Shown piece after piece: positions 1 to 8,283 of a stretch of DNA of 64,000 nt. Every line of letters starts with the position of its first letter. Position 1 is the stretch's first letter. The stretch comes from Parabacteroides sp. GTDB taxonomy: Bacteria; Bacteroidota; Bacteroidia; Bacteroidales; Tannerellaceae. The position numbers and the translations under genes are program-made. The notes under the pieces are model-generated. The model worked only from the letters and a program-made list of their open reading frames with translations. It made no database searches and was not told where the DNA came from. Where the stretch lies: assembly GCA_019417325.1 (NCBI GenBank), contig DXVO01000024.1:124001-188000 (forward strand). The letters are read 5' to 3'.

Positions 1-1278
1 AAGTTTCTCTACCTGTTATTCATTATATGGGTTGTAAACGGTTATGCGCAAAACGATAGCGTCCGGTTTACACTGGACGTAGACCGCTTTGCCGGAAACA
101 TACAAGCCCTTCAGGAAGTCCATATCAATTATTACAGTAATAGGCCTGTCAGTAAAATTATAATGCCGGAATGGGGAGATTCCATTGAAGTAATAGATAC
201 CGAACCTCACCGGACAAGTAGCTCCCAACTACAAATTATCAATGGGGAACAAAAAAACATCCGACAGGAAGGTTTCTATTATAAAGTCCGCTTCCTGTAT
301 CCGGGTATGGTGACTGTTCCGGGAACGACCGCAACCATAGGAGGCAAGCAATATACTTGCCCTTCGCAAACCATAGAAGTCTTTCCGGGAAAAGAGATCA
401 GCCATGTGACCTGCACGCTATCCGTCAGCCCCGAACATCCCCAACCCGGAAAAGAGTTCTGGTTTACTATCACCTGCAACAGCAAACCGGATGAAGAATA
501 TCCGTCCATCTCCCATATGGGTTTGCTACAAGTTAGCCGCAAAATGGAAAAGTCGTCTACAAACGGCGTAGAACAATATAAATTCGCTTATAAATACAGA
601 AGCAATAAATCAGGCACCTATAGCTTGTACCCGGAGAACCTGACATTCGGGGGAGTAACTTATCCGGTAGAAGTTTATTGTTTTGACATCGGACATGGTA
701 ACAAGAACATTTCACTATACCTATGGGGACTGCTTATTGTTTTTGCTGTCGCTTCATTGTTTATCTATAGACAGGACCATCGTCCGGTTGCAGCCGGAAC
801 TGTAAGTTCGAGATTTTGTTTCAAAGCATATATGATACTCTTGTTAACGATGGTATTCCTTTTGTTCGCTTTTTTGTTACTCTCCAATATCCTTGCCGAT
901 ACTTCCATATTGTTGGGGCTATTCATGCTGATAGTAGTCATATGCCTGGTATTCGGGGAAATGCGCCGTTCCATTACCAAAATAGAAATAAACGGAAACA
1001 ATATATCTGTTAGCAATTATTTCGGTTTTGGTAAAAAGAAAACCTATAATCTTTCCGAGATGGAAGGTTTCACCCGCTCTGTCCTGCAAAGCCGCGGAGG
1101 TAACTATCAATATACCTATTTGATAAAAAACAACCGCCGTATCATCCGGGTATCCGAATTTTACCACAAGAACTATCAATCATTGCTTAGCTGTATTTAC
1201 AAACGTTGTAAATTTCTGGGTGACAAGCAGGTTTCTCTTATAAGAGAAACCAAAGAGATATTCGCTCCCATACAATAA
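1..1278 (+). CDS. BatD-like membrane protein, 5' end outside window
   Basis: The frame is open from base 1, so the start codon lies outside the window. The first visible residues, KFLYLLFIIWVVNGYAQ, look like the end of a signal peptide. About 200 residues of beta-rich periplasmic sequence follow, with the rhythm of BatD/oxygen-tolerance proteins: two similar blocks, each ending in a P.G....P.....GG.....S..I.V-like stretch. Three hydrophobic segments come next (around bases 710-770, 825-890 and 905-955) and then a cytoplasmic tail of about 100 residues that resembles a PH-like fold. An ATG at base 163 lies inside the folded domain and is not the real start. No BatA/B/C partner is visible, so the family call is by pattern only and the function is not shown. 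Confidence 0.6.
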   Translation, partial: KFLYLLFIIWVVNGYAQNDSVRFTLDVDRFAGNIQALQEVHINYYSNRPVSKIIMPEWGDSIEVIDTEPHRTSSSQLQIINGEQKNIRQEGFYYKVRFLYPGMVTVPGTTATIGGKQYTCPSQTIEVFPGKEISHVTCTLSVSPEHPQPGKEFWFTITCNSKPDEEYPSISHMGLLQVSRKMEKSSTNGVEQYKFAYKYRSNKSGTYSLYPENLTFGGVTYPVEVYCFDIGHGNKNISLYLWGLLIVFAVASLFIYRQDHRPVAAGTVSSRFCFKAYMILLLTMVFLLFAFLLLSNILADTSILLGLFMLIVVICLVFGEMRRSITKIEINGNNISVSNYFGFGKKKTYNLSEMEGFTRSVLQSRGGNYQYTYLIKNNRRIIRVSEFYHKNYQSLLSCIYKRCKFLGDKQVSLIRETKEIFAPIQ

Positions 1279-1293
1279 AACTACAATGTTTCA

Positions 1294-1324
1294 TTGCAGC
1301 TATTAAAATAAAGAAGTACCTTCG
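1294..1324 (+). promoter_or_regulatory. Bacteroidetes-type promoter for the barrel-eptA pair
   Basis: TTG at 1294-1296 is followed after 20 bases by TACCTTCG at 1317-1324. This fits the Bacteroidetes -33/-7 pattern (TTG, 19-21 bases, TAnnTTyG). It would start transcription near 1331, about 30 bases before the ATG at 1360. Confidence 0.5.
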
Positions 1325-1359
1325 TTGCCCATAATTTTATCCTTTAGACTATTGATTAT

Positions 1360-2538
1360 ATGAAATCAATGCAAAACAAATTTTTGTTGATTTGTTTGCT
1401 AACTGCTTTGGCATTAGGGACAAAAGCTCAGACACAAGAACCGGATTCCATACAAGTGGCAACAACAGATTCTGTGCCTAAGAAAAAACTGAATATCATA
1501 CAGAAGCTCCTTAATTACTACAGCGATGCTAACAAAGAAAAGAAAGACAAAAAATTCGATTTCAGTATAATAGGCGGTCCACACTTCGCGAGTGATACAA
1601 AATTAGGACTGGGGTTGGTAGCCGCAGGACTTTATAAAACGGATAGAAACGACAGTACGCTGCAACCGTCTACAGTATCTTTGTTCGGGGATGTCTCCAC
1701 AGTCGGTTTCTATCTGCTGGGCATACGGGGAAGCAACATCTTTCCCAAAGAAAAATACCGGCTGAATTATACGCTCTATTTCTATTCCTTCCCCAGTTTA
1801 TATTGGGGTGAAGGATACGAGAACGGAATAAACAACGATAACAAAAGTACTTACAACCGCTTTCAGGCAATGGTAAAAGCCGACTTCTTGTTCCGTTTGG
1901 CAGACAATTTTTATGTAGGTCCTATGGCCTCTTTCAATTATATCAACGGAAAAGATTTTCAGAAACCGGAACTTTGGGAAGGAGAAGACAGCCGGACAAC
2001 CAATCTGAATGTCGGTCTTTCGGTAGTATATGATTCCAGAGACTTCCTGACAAATGCGTATAAAGGGTATTATCTCCGGATAGACCAACTGTTCAGTCCG
2101 TCTTTCCTGGGAAATAAAAACGCATACAGCAGTACGGAACTGACTACCAGCTATTACCATCCGGTATGGAAAGGCGGTATCCTGGCAGCCCAGCTTCACG
2201 CTATGTTAACATATGGAGATACCCCCTGGGGAATGATGGCTACTTTAGGCAGTTCATACTCTATGAGGGGATATTATGAGGGACGATTCCGCGATAAAAA
2301 CGCAATCGATATGCAAGTAGAATTGAGGCAACACGTATGGAGAAGGAATGGTGTCGCCGTGTGGGTAGGTGCAGGGAATGTATTTCCCAATTTTAAATCG
2401 TTCAAAGCAAAACAAATACTGCCGAATTACGGTTTTGGCTACAGATGGGAATTCAAGAAACGAGTGAACGTCCGCTTAGACCTCGGGTTCGGCAAAAATC
2501 AAACTGGATTTATATTTAACATCAATGAAGCCTTTTAA
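1360..2538 (+). CDS. BamA/TamA-type outer-membrane beta-barrel protein without POTRA domains
   Basis: 392 residues with a signal peptide (start MKSMQNKFLLICLLTALALG, cleavage after TKAQ). A short basic linker follows, and then the sequence is almost entirely alternating beta strands ending in an aromatic residue (FNINEAF), as in outer-membrane barrels. The segment SMRGYYEGRFRDKN near residue 305 matches the conserved loop-6 (V/I/M)RGY motif of the Omp85/BamA family. There is no room for POTRA domains, so this is the short surface-antigen type often annotated as a BamA/TamA family protein. It overlaps the next gene by 14 bases, which implies co-transcription with the phosphoethanolamine transferase. 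Substrate or partner is unknown; a role in outer-membrane assembly or lipid traffic is inference. Confidence 0.8.
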   Translation: MKSMQNKFLLICLLTALALGTKAQTQEPDSIQVATTDSVPKKKLNIIQKLLNYYSDANKEKKDKKFDFSIIGGPHFASDTKLGLGLVAAGLYKTDRNDSTLQPSTVSLFGDVSTVGFYLLGIRGSNIFPKEKYRLNYTLYFYSFPSLYWGEGYENGINNDNKSTYNRFQAMVKADFLFRLADNFYVGPMASFNYINGKDFQKPELWEGEDSRTTNLNVGLSVVYDSRDFLTNAYKGYYLRIDQLFSPSFLGNKNAYSSTELTTSYYHPVWKGGILAAQLHAMLTYGDTPWGMMATLGSSYSMRGYYEGRFRDKNAIDMQVELRQHVWRRNGVAVWVGAGNVFPNFKSFKAKQILPNYGFGYRWEFKKRVNVRLDLGFGKNQTGFIFNINEAF

Positions 2539-4240
2539 TTATATAAAAAATTGGTTAGGGAATCAGGAACATCTTTTTTATCTTTTCCTCTTTATTCTTA
2601 TCATCCCTAATATTGTCTTGTGCTTTACGGAACCGATGCCAGTAGTTGCTAAAATAGCCAATGTATTGCTACCGTTAGCCTGTTATTACTGGATAATGAC
2701 GTTATCCCGGAACTGTGGTAAAATGTTCTGGATATTGTTTCTGTTTATCTTTTTCGGAGCCTTCCAGATTGTATTGCTCTATCTATTCGGACAGTCTATT
2801 ATTGCTGTAGATATGTTCCTTAACCTGGTTACCACCAATTCTTCCGAAGCGATGGAGCTTCTCGATAATCTGATTCCGGCATTGGTTACCATTGTCATTA
2901 TTTATATCCCGGCATTGATACTGGCTATGGTTTCCATTATTTATAAACGGAAGGTATCTGTCGAATTTATCCGCAGGGAACGGATACGGTCTTATCTGTT
3001 TTTGGTTATCGGCTTTATCTCATTGGGTTCGGCCTATGCTTTCGATAAGAAATACGAAATTACTTCGGACTTATATCCGCTAAATGTATGCTATAATGTT
3101 GTTCTTGCCGTTGAGCGTGATGCACAGACAAGGAATTATGCTGAAACGTCCAAGGATTTTACTTTCCAAGCAAAGGCTACACATGATAAAAGCAAACGGG
3201 AAATCTATGTGCTGGTAGTCGGTGAAACATCCCGTGCCCTAAACTGGGAACTGTACGGTTACGGACGTACTACCAACCCGGAACTTAGCAAAGTTCCCAA
3301 TCTGTCCATTTTTACGGATGTACTGACATTATCCAACACGACCCATAAGAGCGTCCCGATGTTGATGTCGGCCATTTCTTCGGAAAACTTCGACTCTATC
3401 TACCGGCAGAAAGGTATTATTACAGCATTCAAGGAGGCAGGCTTCAAAACGGCTTTCTTCTCGAACCAAAGATATAACGACTCATTTATTGACTTCTTCG
3501 GAAAAGAAGCGGATACATGGGATTTCATTAAGGAAGATGAAGGGGTAGCCAACCAAAATCTTTCGGACGATGAATTACTTAAATTGGTGGAAAATGTACT
3601 TGCCAAGGACGACCAAAAACTCTTTATTGTACTTCATACGTATGGCTCCCACTTCAATTACCGCGAACGGTATCCTGCATCTAATGCCTTTTTCATGCCT
3701 GACAGCCCGGCTGATGCAAAATTCAAATACCGCGATAATCTGGTTAATGCCTACGATAACTCCATCCGTTACACAGATGATTTCCTTGCCCGGTTGATTG
3801 GTATGCTGAACAGCCAGCCTGCCGAAACAGCCATGTTATATACCTCCGACCACGGGGAAGATATTTTCGACGACAGCCGTCATCTTTTCCTCCATGCCTC
3901 TCCTGTCCCCTCCTATTACCAATTGCATGTTCCATACATCATCTGGACATCCGATTCATACCGTGAGGCCTATCCTGAACAGATCCATGCCTTAGATAGC
4001 AATAAACAGAAAGCGGTAGCATCCAGTTGTGCCGTGTTCCATACCATGCTGGATTTGGCAGGTGTACAAACGCCTCTATTGAATGATTCCTTTTCTGTGG
4101 CAAGCCCACTCTATACGGAGCATCCGCGATATTACCTGAACGACCACAACGAACCGCATTCATTCTTCGATTTAGGACTGTCGAAAAAGGATTTCGAAAT
4201 GTTTGAGAAAATGAAGATTAAGATGGACAAAGAGAAATAA
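2525..4240 (+). CDS. Phosphoethanolamine transferase (EptA/sulfatase family)
   Basis: 571 residues. The N-terminal 165 residues hold five hydrophobic segments, and a periplasmic sulfatase-fold domain follows. Key family motifs are visible: VVGETSRALN (metal-binding Glu), SNTTHKSVPMLMS (nucleophile Thr) and TSDHGEDIFD with LHAS downstream (metal-binding Asp/His). The length and order match EptA-type enzymes, which move phosphoethanolamine from phosphatidylethanolamine to lipid A phosphates at the periplasmic face. In Bacteroidales this type of enzyme decorates lipid A. The start lies inside the 3' end of the barrel gene, so the two are translationally coupled. The acceptor is inferred, since related enzymes can also modify other glycans. 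Confidence 0.85.
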   Translation: MKPFNYIKNWLGNQEHLFYLFLFILIIPNIVLCFTEPMPVVAKIANVLLPLACYYWIMTLSRNCGKMFWILFLFIFFGAFQIVLLYLFGQSIIAVDMFLNLVTTNSSEAMELLDNLIPALVTIVIIYIPALILAMVSIIYKRKVSVEFIRRERIRSYLFLVIGFISLGSAYAFDKKYEITSDLYPLNVCYNVVLAVERDAQTRNYAETSKDFTFQAKATHDKSKREIYVLVVGETSRALNWELYGYGRTTNPELSKVPNLSIFTDVLTLSNTTHKSVPMLMSAISSENFDSIYRQKGIITAFKEAGFKTAFFSNQRYNDSFIDFFGKEADTWDFIKEDEGVANQNLSDDELLKLVENVLAKDDQKLFIVLHTYGSHFNYRERYPASNAFFMPDSPADAKFKYRDNLVNAYDNSIRYTDDFLARLIGMLNSQPAETAMLYTSDHGEDIFDDSRHLFLHASPVPSYYQLHVPYIIWTSDSYREAYPEQIHALDSNKQKAVASSCAVFHTMLDLAGVQTPLLNDSFSVASPLYTEHPRYYLNDHNEPHSFFDLGLSKKDFEMFEKMKIKMDKEK

Positions 4241-4299
4241 GGTTCAGAATATTGGCAATACAATTATCTACACACTGAAATATACCTGTCTATACAAAC

Positions 4300-4337
4300 A
4301 AAAACAGTTGTTTTTGAAATCGAAAACAACTGTTTTT
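4300..4337. terminator. Bidirectional intrinsic terminator
   Basis: A perfect 15-bp inverted repeat (AAAAACAGTTGTTTT at 4300-4314 against its complement at 4323-4337) has an 8-base loop and A/T tracts on both arms. It lies between the 3' ends of two convergent genes and can stop transcription from either side. Confidence 0.85.
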
Positions 4338-4342
4338 ATCAG

Positions 4343-4380
4343 ATGCGGATTAATGCATATTACTATTTATTAATCCGCAT
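4343..4380. repeat. 12-bp perfect inverted repeat (second hairpin)
   Basis: ATGCGGATTAAT at 4343-4354 is complementary to ATTAATCCGCAT at 4369-4380 across a 14-base loop. It lies 10 bases past the stop codon of the fimbrillin-like gene on the - strand and has no strong U-tract. It is probably an mRNA 3'-end stem next to the main terminator. Confidence 0.6.
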
Positions 4381-4389
4381 TCGTATGTC

Positions 4390-7341
4390 TTATCTCTGCT
4401 GAATACAACGGACCGCATTCGTATCGGAACCACCCATACTATTCGCCCTGTAAGAATCGGCATCAAACCGCATATACCAATATGCCTCAGACGCCCATAT
4501 GTAAGGGGCACCGCCTTCTCTCATAATCTCCCCGTTTTTTTTCGCTTGTGCATTTTCATAAGACCGGGTTTTATTTATCTCTACACTTAAATCGACGGAC
4601 GGAATATACATTATGTTTTTATAATCTTCTATTGAACCGACTTTCCATCCGGACGGACAGCTTTTATTTGCAAAAATAACAGCTCCCTGATTAACCGGAG
4701 ATACCCAATAACTCTTGCTACTTCCTGTTACTATCTTAGGTGTAGCGGTACTTCCCGGATATACCGGGGTAGAATGTTTAATGGCAAAGCCCTTGCCACC
4801 GCCTGCCGCATACTTATTGGTAATAGTAATCTTTTCATCACCGCTTGCCGTTGCAAAGAACACATCTGCATTTTGCCCTGCCGGATTTGTATTTCTGGTA
4901 AATCTATATGTGGCCGTTATTACTCCCGTATTCGGGTCGGTTGTTTCGGAAGCAGTAGATTTAGTTATCCATCTCCAGTTATCTTGACAGGTAACATCTA
5001 CTCCCTTAGGCGAAACCACCTTAATTGTAAAATAGGCATTTGCCGATGGGAAGAAAGTAATATTCGGATTTGAACTGGACAAATTATCTACTGTGGAATA
5101 AGCCGGTTGTGAAGCAGTAAATTCCGAAAGCACTATATTCTTATTTATAGAGTAAACCGTAAATGTTTTAGATAACGTATTGTCAAACTTATTCTTTACC
5201 GTAATCGTTGCGCTACTTCCTGTTGCCGCTCCATCTTCTACATGGAAAGTATATGTTTCAACGTCATTTGAAGTAGTAGTCTTATCCAGGCTCAGCCATG
5301 CAGGAACACCTTCCACATCAGCCCCTTTTAGCGAGAACACACTCAATGTCACTTTATCCGAGGTATTATTATAAAGACGCAGACGGCTGTTCGTTGCATC
5401 ATAATTGCCCCCATTCGATACGGTAACTGCGGACTGGCGGACATTTATTGCCGTTTTTACTCTAACGGTAAGCGGAAGTTTCTTGTCATTATTCTTAGCG
5501 TTTACCACATTAAAAGTATATCCATCGACGGGTGAAGTGGAGGGGAAAGAAGGGTCATCCGTATCCAAGGTTAACTTTATATTGCCCGCAGCATCCGTCA
5601 AAGCCTCTTTATCCCTTTCGAGCCAGTCGGGAAGGCTGCCGCCGGAAACATCTTCCAATGTACATCCACCGGTAGATACAATATTCAAAGTGACCGAAGT
5701 CTTACCGGAAGTTTCATCCTTATATAAGGTGACAGTCCCATTGTCTTTATCAAAAGCACATTCCGACGAAGCCGATACAAATTTGACTACAGGTATGGCT
5801 ATCGGATGGATAATCAAAAGGCTTTCATTATTTGTCGCTTTATCAATAAAACGAAGATATGCTACAGGGAAATCATTCCCCGTATAGTCTGCATTACGGG
5901 ATACGGTATAGGCAAACTCCTGTGTTGCCGAACGTGCAGCCAAAGGAGCAACGGTCAACCAAGGAGCCGTGGTCACTTTCTTCTCATAGGTGAGCGAATA
6001 ATCCATCGCAGAATTGGAAGCAACAGCGACAGAGAAAGCTGCCCCGTCGGTTATTGCCATGTTCACTATCCGGGTATCAGGGTCGTAATCGCCATTTGCC
6101 ACATCGATATTTACATCAAAAAGACCGGAACCTTTGCTTGGATCATATCCATCTACTAAATCCCCGTCTATCCAGTCGGCTACCTCCAAAGTGAAATCGA
6201 GGTGATATTCATCCGCTTTTGTGATACCGACGGTGTACCGGTGATTCGCATTGATTTCAAGGAAAGAAGAGCCACCACCAGCCGTTTCCTGTTTGAATGG
6301 GACTTGGTAAGTCACTTCTTTCGATTCGGTTTCGTTTACCCGGTAGGTACCGGTCAATACCAGATAGGCTTCATCTGCCAACAGGCTCGGATAGCTATAG
6401 AAAGCGGATACCTGCGTACCGATATTGGCATTGTCACCTTCAAAAGTACGAGCCGGATACGTAATCAGTTCACCGTCTTTTGCAACAGGTTCTCCATATA
6501 CTTTGATAGGGAAAAAGGATACGCCCGTCCGCCCCTTCGCCATCGAAATGGTTTCAAGGTGAAAACGGGAATCTTTTTCTACATTCGTAACATCAAAACG
6601 TGCCATTGTACGGGTCAGCTTAAATCCGACCTGTACGCGTGAAGATGAACCTAAATCGGTCAGGTCGATAGGTACAGTCTGAGCGCCTACCATAGGCAAA
6701 GGTAAGCCCAATGCAGGCGAAGCATCGATAAGTAGCGGGGAATGGTATTTCCGGAACTGTTCTTCAGTAGGAGTACCATCGTTCAGGACTCCTGTTTCCA
6801 TATCATACGCCAAAGGGTCGAAATAGGTATCGGCTACCGGATTGCCATCAACAGGATTTACCAGTTCCGTTTGATTGGCTATGCTGTACAAGCGGACAAA
6901 CAAGCCTTTTTGAAGTTCCAACAAAGCTGTAGTTGTGGCGTTGTCCGTACTTGGTGTAAGGTTGAGTTCCCTTGCTCCTGCCGGAAGAGGCGAACCATCT
7001 TGCCGATAGGAAAATCGTTCGCGGAAAGTATAGGTTCCGTTTTCTTCCTTTGCAGCAAAGACATAGATGTCTAATGTATTGATTTCGTTTTCCTTCCCGG
7101 TTGCAATCGCTTTGGTTTCTGCCTTTGTTCCTGCTTTGGTTGTACTTATCGAGAGTTTGTTCTTAAAAGCAAGAAGAACTTCCCTCCTGCTCCCGCTATC
7201 CGTATCTTCACCTGAAGAACGGTCTGTCTTATCTGTTTCTGCCGTACAGCCAGCCAACAGTAGGGCAAGCATACATAGGCCTGCCGTTAATGTCCTAAAG
7301 GACATTTTCTTAGACGATTCATAATGTAGATTTGTTTTCAT
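4390..7341 (-). CDS. Large fimbrillin/Mfa-like surface lipoprotein
   Basis: 983 residues. A lipoprotein signal (LTAGLCMLALLLAGC) places the acylated Cys at residue 32, or 20 if translation starts at Met13. Residues about 60-400 resemble the fimbrillin (FimA/Mfa1-type) fold, including a run of KAGTKAETKA typical near the N-terminus of these subunits. Several immunoglobulin-like or BACON-like repeats follow (about residues 400-850). The last 110 residues (GWKVGSIEDYKN, then IWASEAYWYMRF and AVRCIQQR) resemble the C-terminal ligand-binding-like domain seen on tip or adhesin components. It is a likely cell-surface fimbrial or adhesin component, and exact fimbrial function is inference. It stands alone, with an invertible promoter segment 56 bases upstream of the ATG, and so is probably phase-variable. 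Confidence 0.75.
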   Translation of the reverse strand: MKTNLHYESSKKMSFRTLTAGLCMLALLLAGCTAETDKTDRSSGEDTDSGSRREVLLAFKNKLSISTTKAGTKAETKAIATGKENEINTLDIYVFAAKEENGTYTFRERFSYRQDGSPLPAGARELNLTPSTDNATTTALLELQKGLFVRLYSIANQTELVNPVDGNPVADTYFDPLAYDMETGVLNDGTPTEEQFRKYHSPLLIDASPALGLPLPMVGAQTVPIDLTDLGSSSRVQVGFKLTRTMARFDVTNVEKDSRFHLETISMAKGRTGVSFFPIKVYGEPVAKDGELITYPARTFEGDNANIGTQVSAFYSYPSLLADEAYLVLTGTYRVNETESKEVTYQVPFKQETAGGGSSFLEINANHRYTVGITKADEYHLDFTLEVADWIDGDLVDGYDPSKGSGLFDVNIDVANGDYDPDTRIVNMAITDGAAFSVAVASNSAMDYSLTYEKKVTTAPWLTVAPLAARSATQEFAYTVSRNADYTGNDFPVAYLRFIDKATNNESLLIIHPIAIPVVKFVSASSECAFDKDNGTVTLYKDETSGKTSVTLNIVSTGGCTLEDVSGGSLPDWLERDKEALTDAAGNIKLTLDTDDPSFPSTSPVDGYTFNVVNAKNNDKKLPLTVRVKTAINVRQSAVTVSNGGNYDATNSRLRLYNNTSDKVTLSVFSLKGADVEGVPAWLSLDKTTTSNDVETYTFHVEDGAATGSSATITVKNKFDNTLSKTFTVYSINKNIVLSEFTASQPAYSTVDNLSSSNPNITFFPSANAYFTIKVVSPKGVDVTCQDNWRWITKSTASETTDPNTGVITATYRFTRNTNPAGQNADVFFATASGDEKITITNKYAAGGGKGFAIKHSTPVYPGSTATPKIVTGSSKSYWVSPVNQGAVIFANKSCPSGWKVGSIEDYKNIMYIPSVDLSVEINKTRSYENAQAKKNGEIMREGGAPYIWASEAYWYMRFDADSYRANSMGGSDTNAVRCIQQR

Positions 7342-7396
7342 ATTGAATATTTTTGTAGTATACGTTTTTATACGATTAGCATGTAAAATGCTATAT

Positions 7397-7601
7397 TAGT
7401 TCTATTGAAACTATGGAAAAAATATCTACAATAATCAAGAAAAATGCAATTCCCTGAAAGTTGTTGTTTATTATAATGATTCAGGGAATCGAAGGCTCTA
7501 TTCAGATGTTATTTGCTGTATATTAATAAATTAAGTCTTGTTTTTGTTTGTTATTTATTCATATATTTGCGTCTGTTATTAACGTAGTTTCAATAGAACT
7601 A
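7397..7601. promoter_or_regulatory. Putative invertible promoter segment, now OFF for the fimbrillin-like gene
   Basis: A perfect 17-bp inverted repeat, TAGTTCTATTGAAACTA (7397-7413) and its complement (7585-7601), flanks 171 bases. Inside lies a good promoter pointing to the right: TTG at 7538-7540, 21 bases, then TATATTTG at 7562-7569. The fimbrillin-like gene reads leftwards from 7341, so this orientation drives transcription away from it. Inversion would put the -7 box near 7436-7429, with a start site about 80 bases before the ATG. A 10-bp inner stem (7449-7458 with 7480-7489) is also present. No leftward TAnnTTTG box was found in the current orientation. No recombinase is encoded in the window, so one would act in trans, as Mpi does in Bacteroides fragilis. 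Inversion itself is inferred. Confidence 0.65.
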
Positions 7602-7638
7602 TGTTAGAGGCACACTCCAAGCCATATGCCCCAAAGTC

Positions 7639-7704
7639 AAAACATATATGATTTGATTTTAAAACATATATGATTTGAATGCAAACCATATATGTTTTGA
7701 ATAT
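7639..7704. repeat. 22-bp palindromic tandem array, copy A (3 units)
   Basis: Three units of exactly 22 bp start at 7639, 7661 and 7683. Each carries a near-palindrome around CATATATG (for example AAAACATATATGATTTGA). A closely related array with the same spacing lies at 44914-44979. Both are intergenic. Confidence 0.8.
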
Positions 7705-7804
7705 AAAGGATAATGAATAAGGAAATAGATTGTCCTGATATATTTTCATAACTATCACTCTCATAGAAAGTGTTTCTATAGAGTTTATGAGAAAGCGTTA
7801 GCAC

Positions 7805-7842
7805 ACAAGAAAAAGAAAACCGGTAGTTGTGATAATTACCGG
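7805..7842 (-). terminator. Intrinsic terminator closing the CRISPR transcript
   Basis: On the - strand a CCGGTAATT/AACTACCGG stem (7842-7834 with 7828-7820, one mismatch) is followed at once by a U-rich tract (TTTTCTTTTTCTTG, 7819-7806). It lies 18 bases past the last repeat and fits transcription of the array on the - strand. Confidence 0.7.
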
Positions 7843-7860
7843 CTTCTTGAAAAGAGTCGA

Positions 7861-8218
7861 TATCCCCATACCATAATGGTTCGATTAACCTTAAATTGGC
7901 GAATAACTGACTAAGATAATTTCCTATATTTAAATTCCGCACGGTTCAATTAAAGCGCTGCCAGCAAATCCTGCTGGGTATGCTGACGATTTTATTTCAA
8001 TTCCACAAACGGTTCGATTAAATATGATCCTGACACTTCCAATACGGCTGGGTCTTGGTTCTTTCAATTCCAAACAGTACAATTAAAAATTTAGCTGCAT
8101 TAACAGAAACAGCCCTCAGAGCTGCATTTCAATACCAAACGGTGCAATTAAAGACGACCCTGATACTTCCAATACGGCAGCCAGATGGTTATTTCAATTC
8201 CTTAAGCGATCCAATTAA
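7861..8218 (-). CRISPR. Degenerate type I-B-like CRISPR array: six repeats, five spacers
   Basis: Repeats (written on the + strand) lie at 7861-7889, 7928-7955, 7994-8023, 8061-8088, 8126-8153 and 8191-8218, 28-30 nt each, separated by spacers of 37-38 nt. Common parts are ATTTCAATTCC on the left and GGTTCGATTAA or GGTNCAATTAA on the right. No two repeats are identical. On the - strand the repeat ends in ATTGAAAT, the usual 5' handle type of I-B crRNAs, so the array should be read leftwards, co-directional with and just downstream of the cas operon. The repeat at 7861 keeps only its crRNA-5' half, as expected of a trailer-end repeat. Spacers at 8024-8060 and 8154-8190 are related (28 of 37 positions identical). 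Confidence 0.85.
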
Positions 8219-8283
8219 TACAAAATTCAATGAATCTCTTTTCCAAAGTACCCTTGTGATAAAGAGTACTTTGGAACTATTCT
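8219..8283 (-). promoter_or_regulatory. Short leader/intergenic region with an 11-bp hairpin
   Basis: Only 65 bases separate the cas7 stop codon from the first repeat. They contain a perfect 11-bp stem (TTCCAAAGTAC at 8241-8251, complement at 8266-8276) with no U-tract on the - strand. No convincing TAnnTTTG box points into the array, so read-through from the cas operon is the simplest source of crRNA. The stem could also end transcripts coming from the left. Confidence 0.45.

Noticed and set aside
6074..6086. A 13-base match between the spacer at 8154-8190 (ACGACCCTGATAC) and the fimbrillin-like gene, suggesting self-targeting
   Set aside because: Only 13 of 37 bases match, at the PAM-distal end of the spacer, and both simply encode D-P-D-T. 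A match of this length is expected by chance at a fair rate in 64 kb.
8241..8276. The 11-bp hairpin after cas7 as an intrinsic terminator of the cas operon
   Set aside because: On the - strand it is followed by AAGAGATTC, not a U-tract, so it is unlikely to end the cas transcript by itself.
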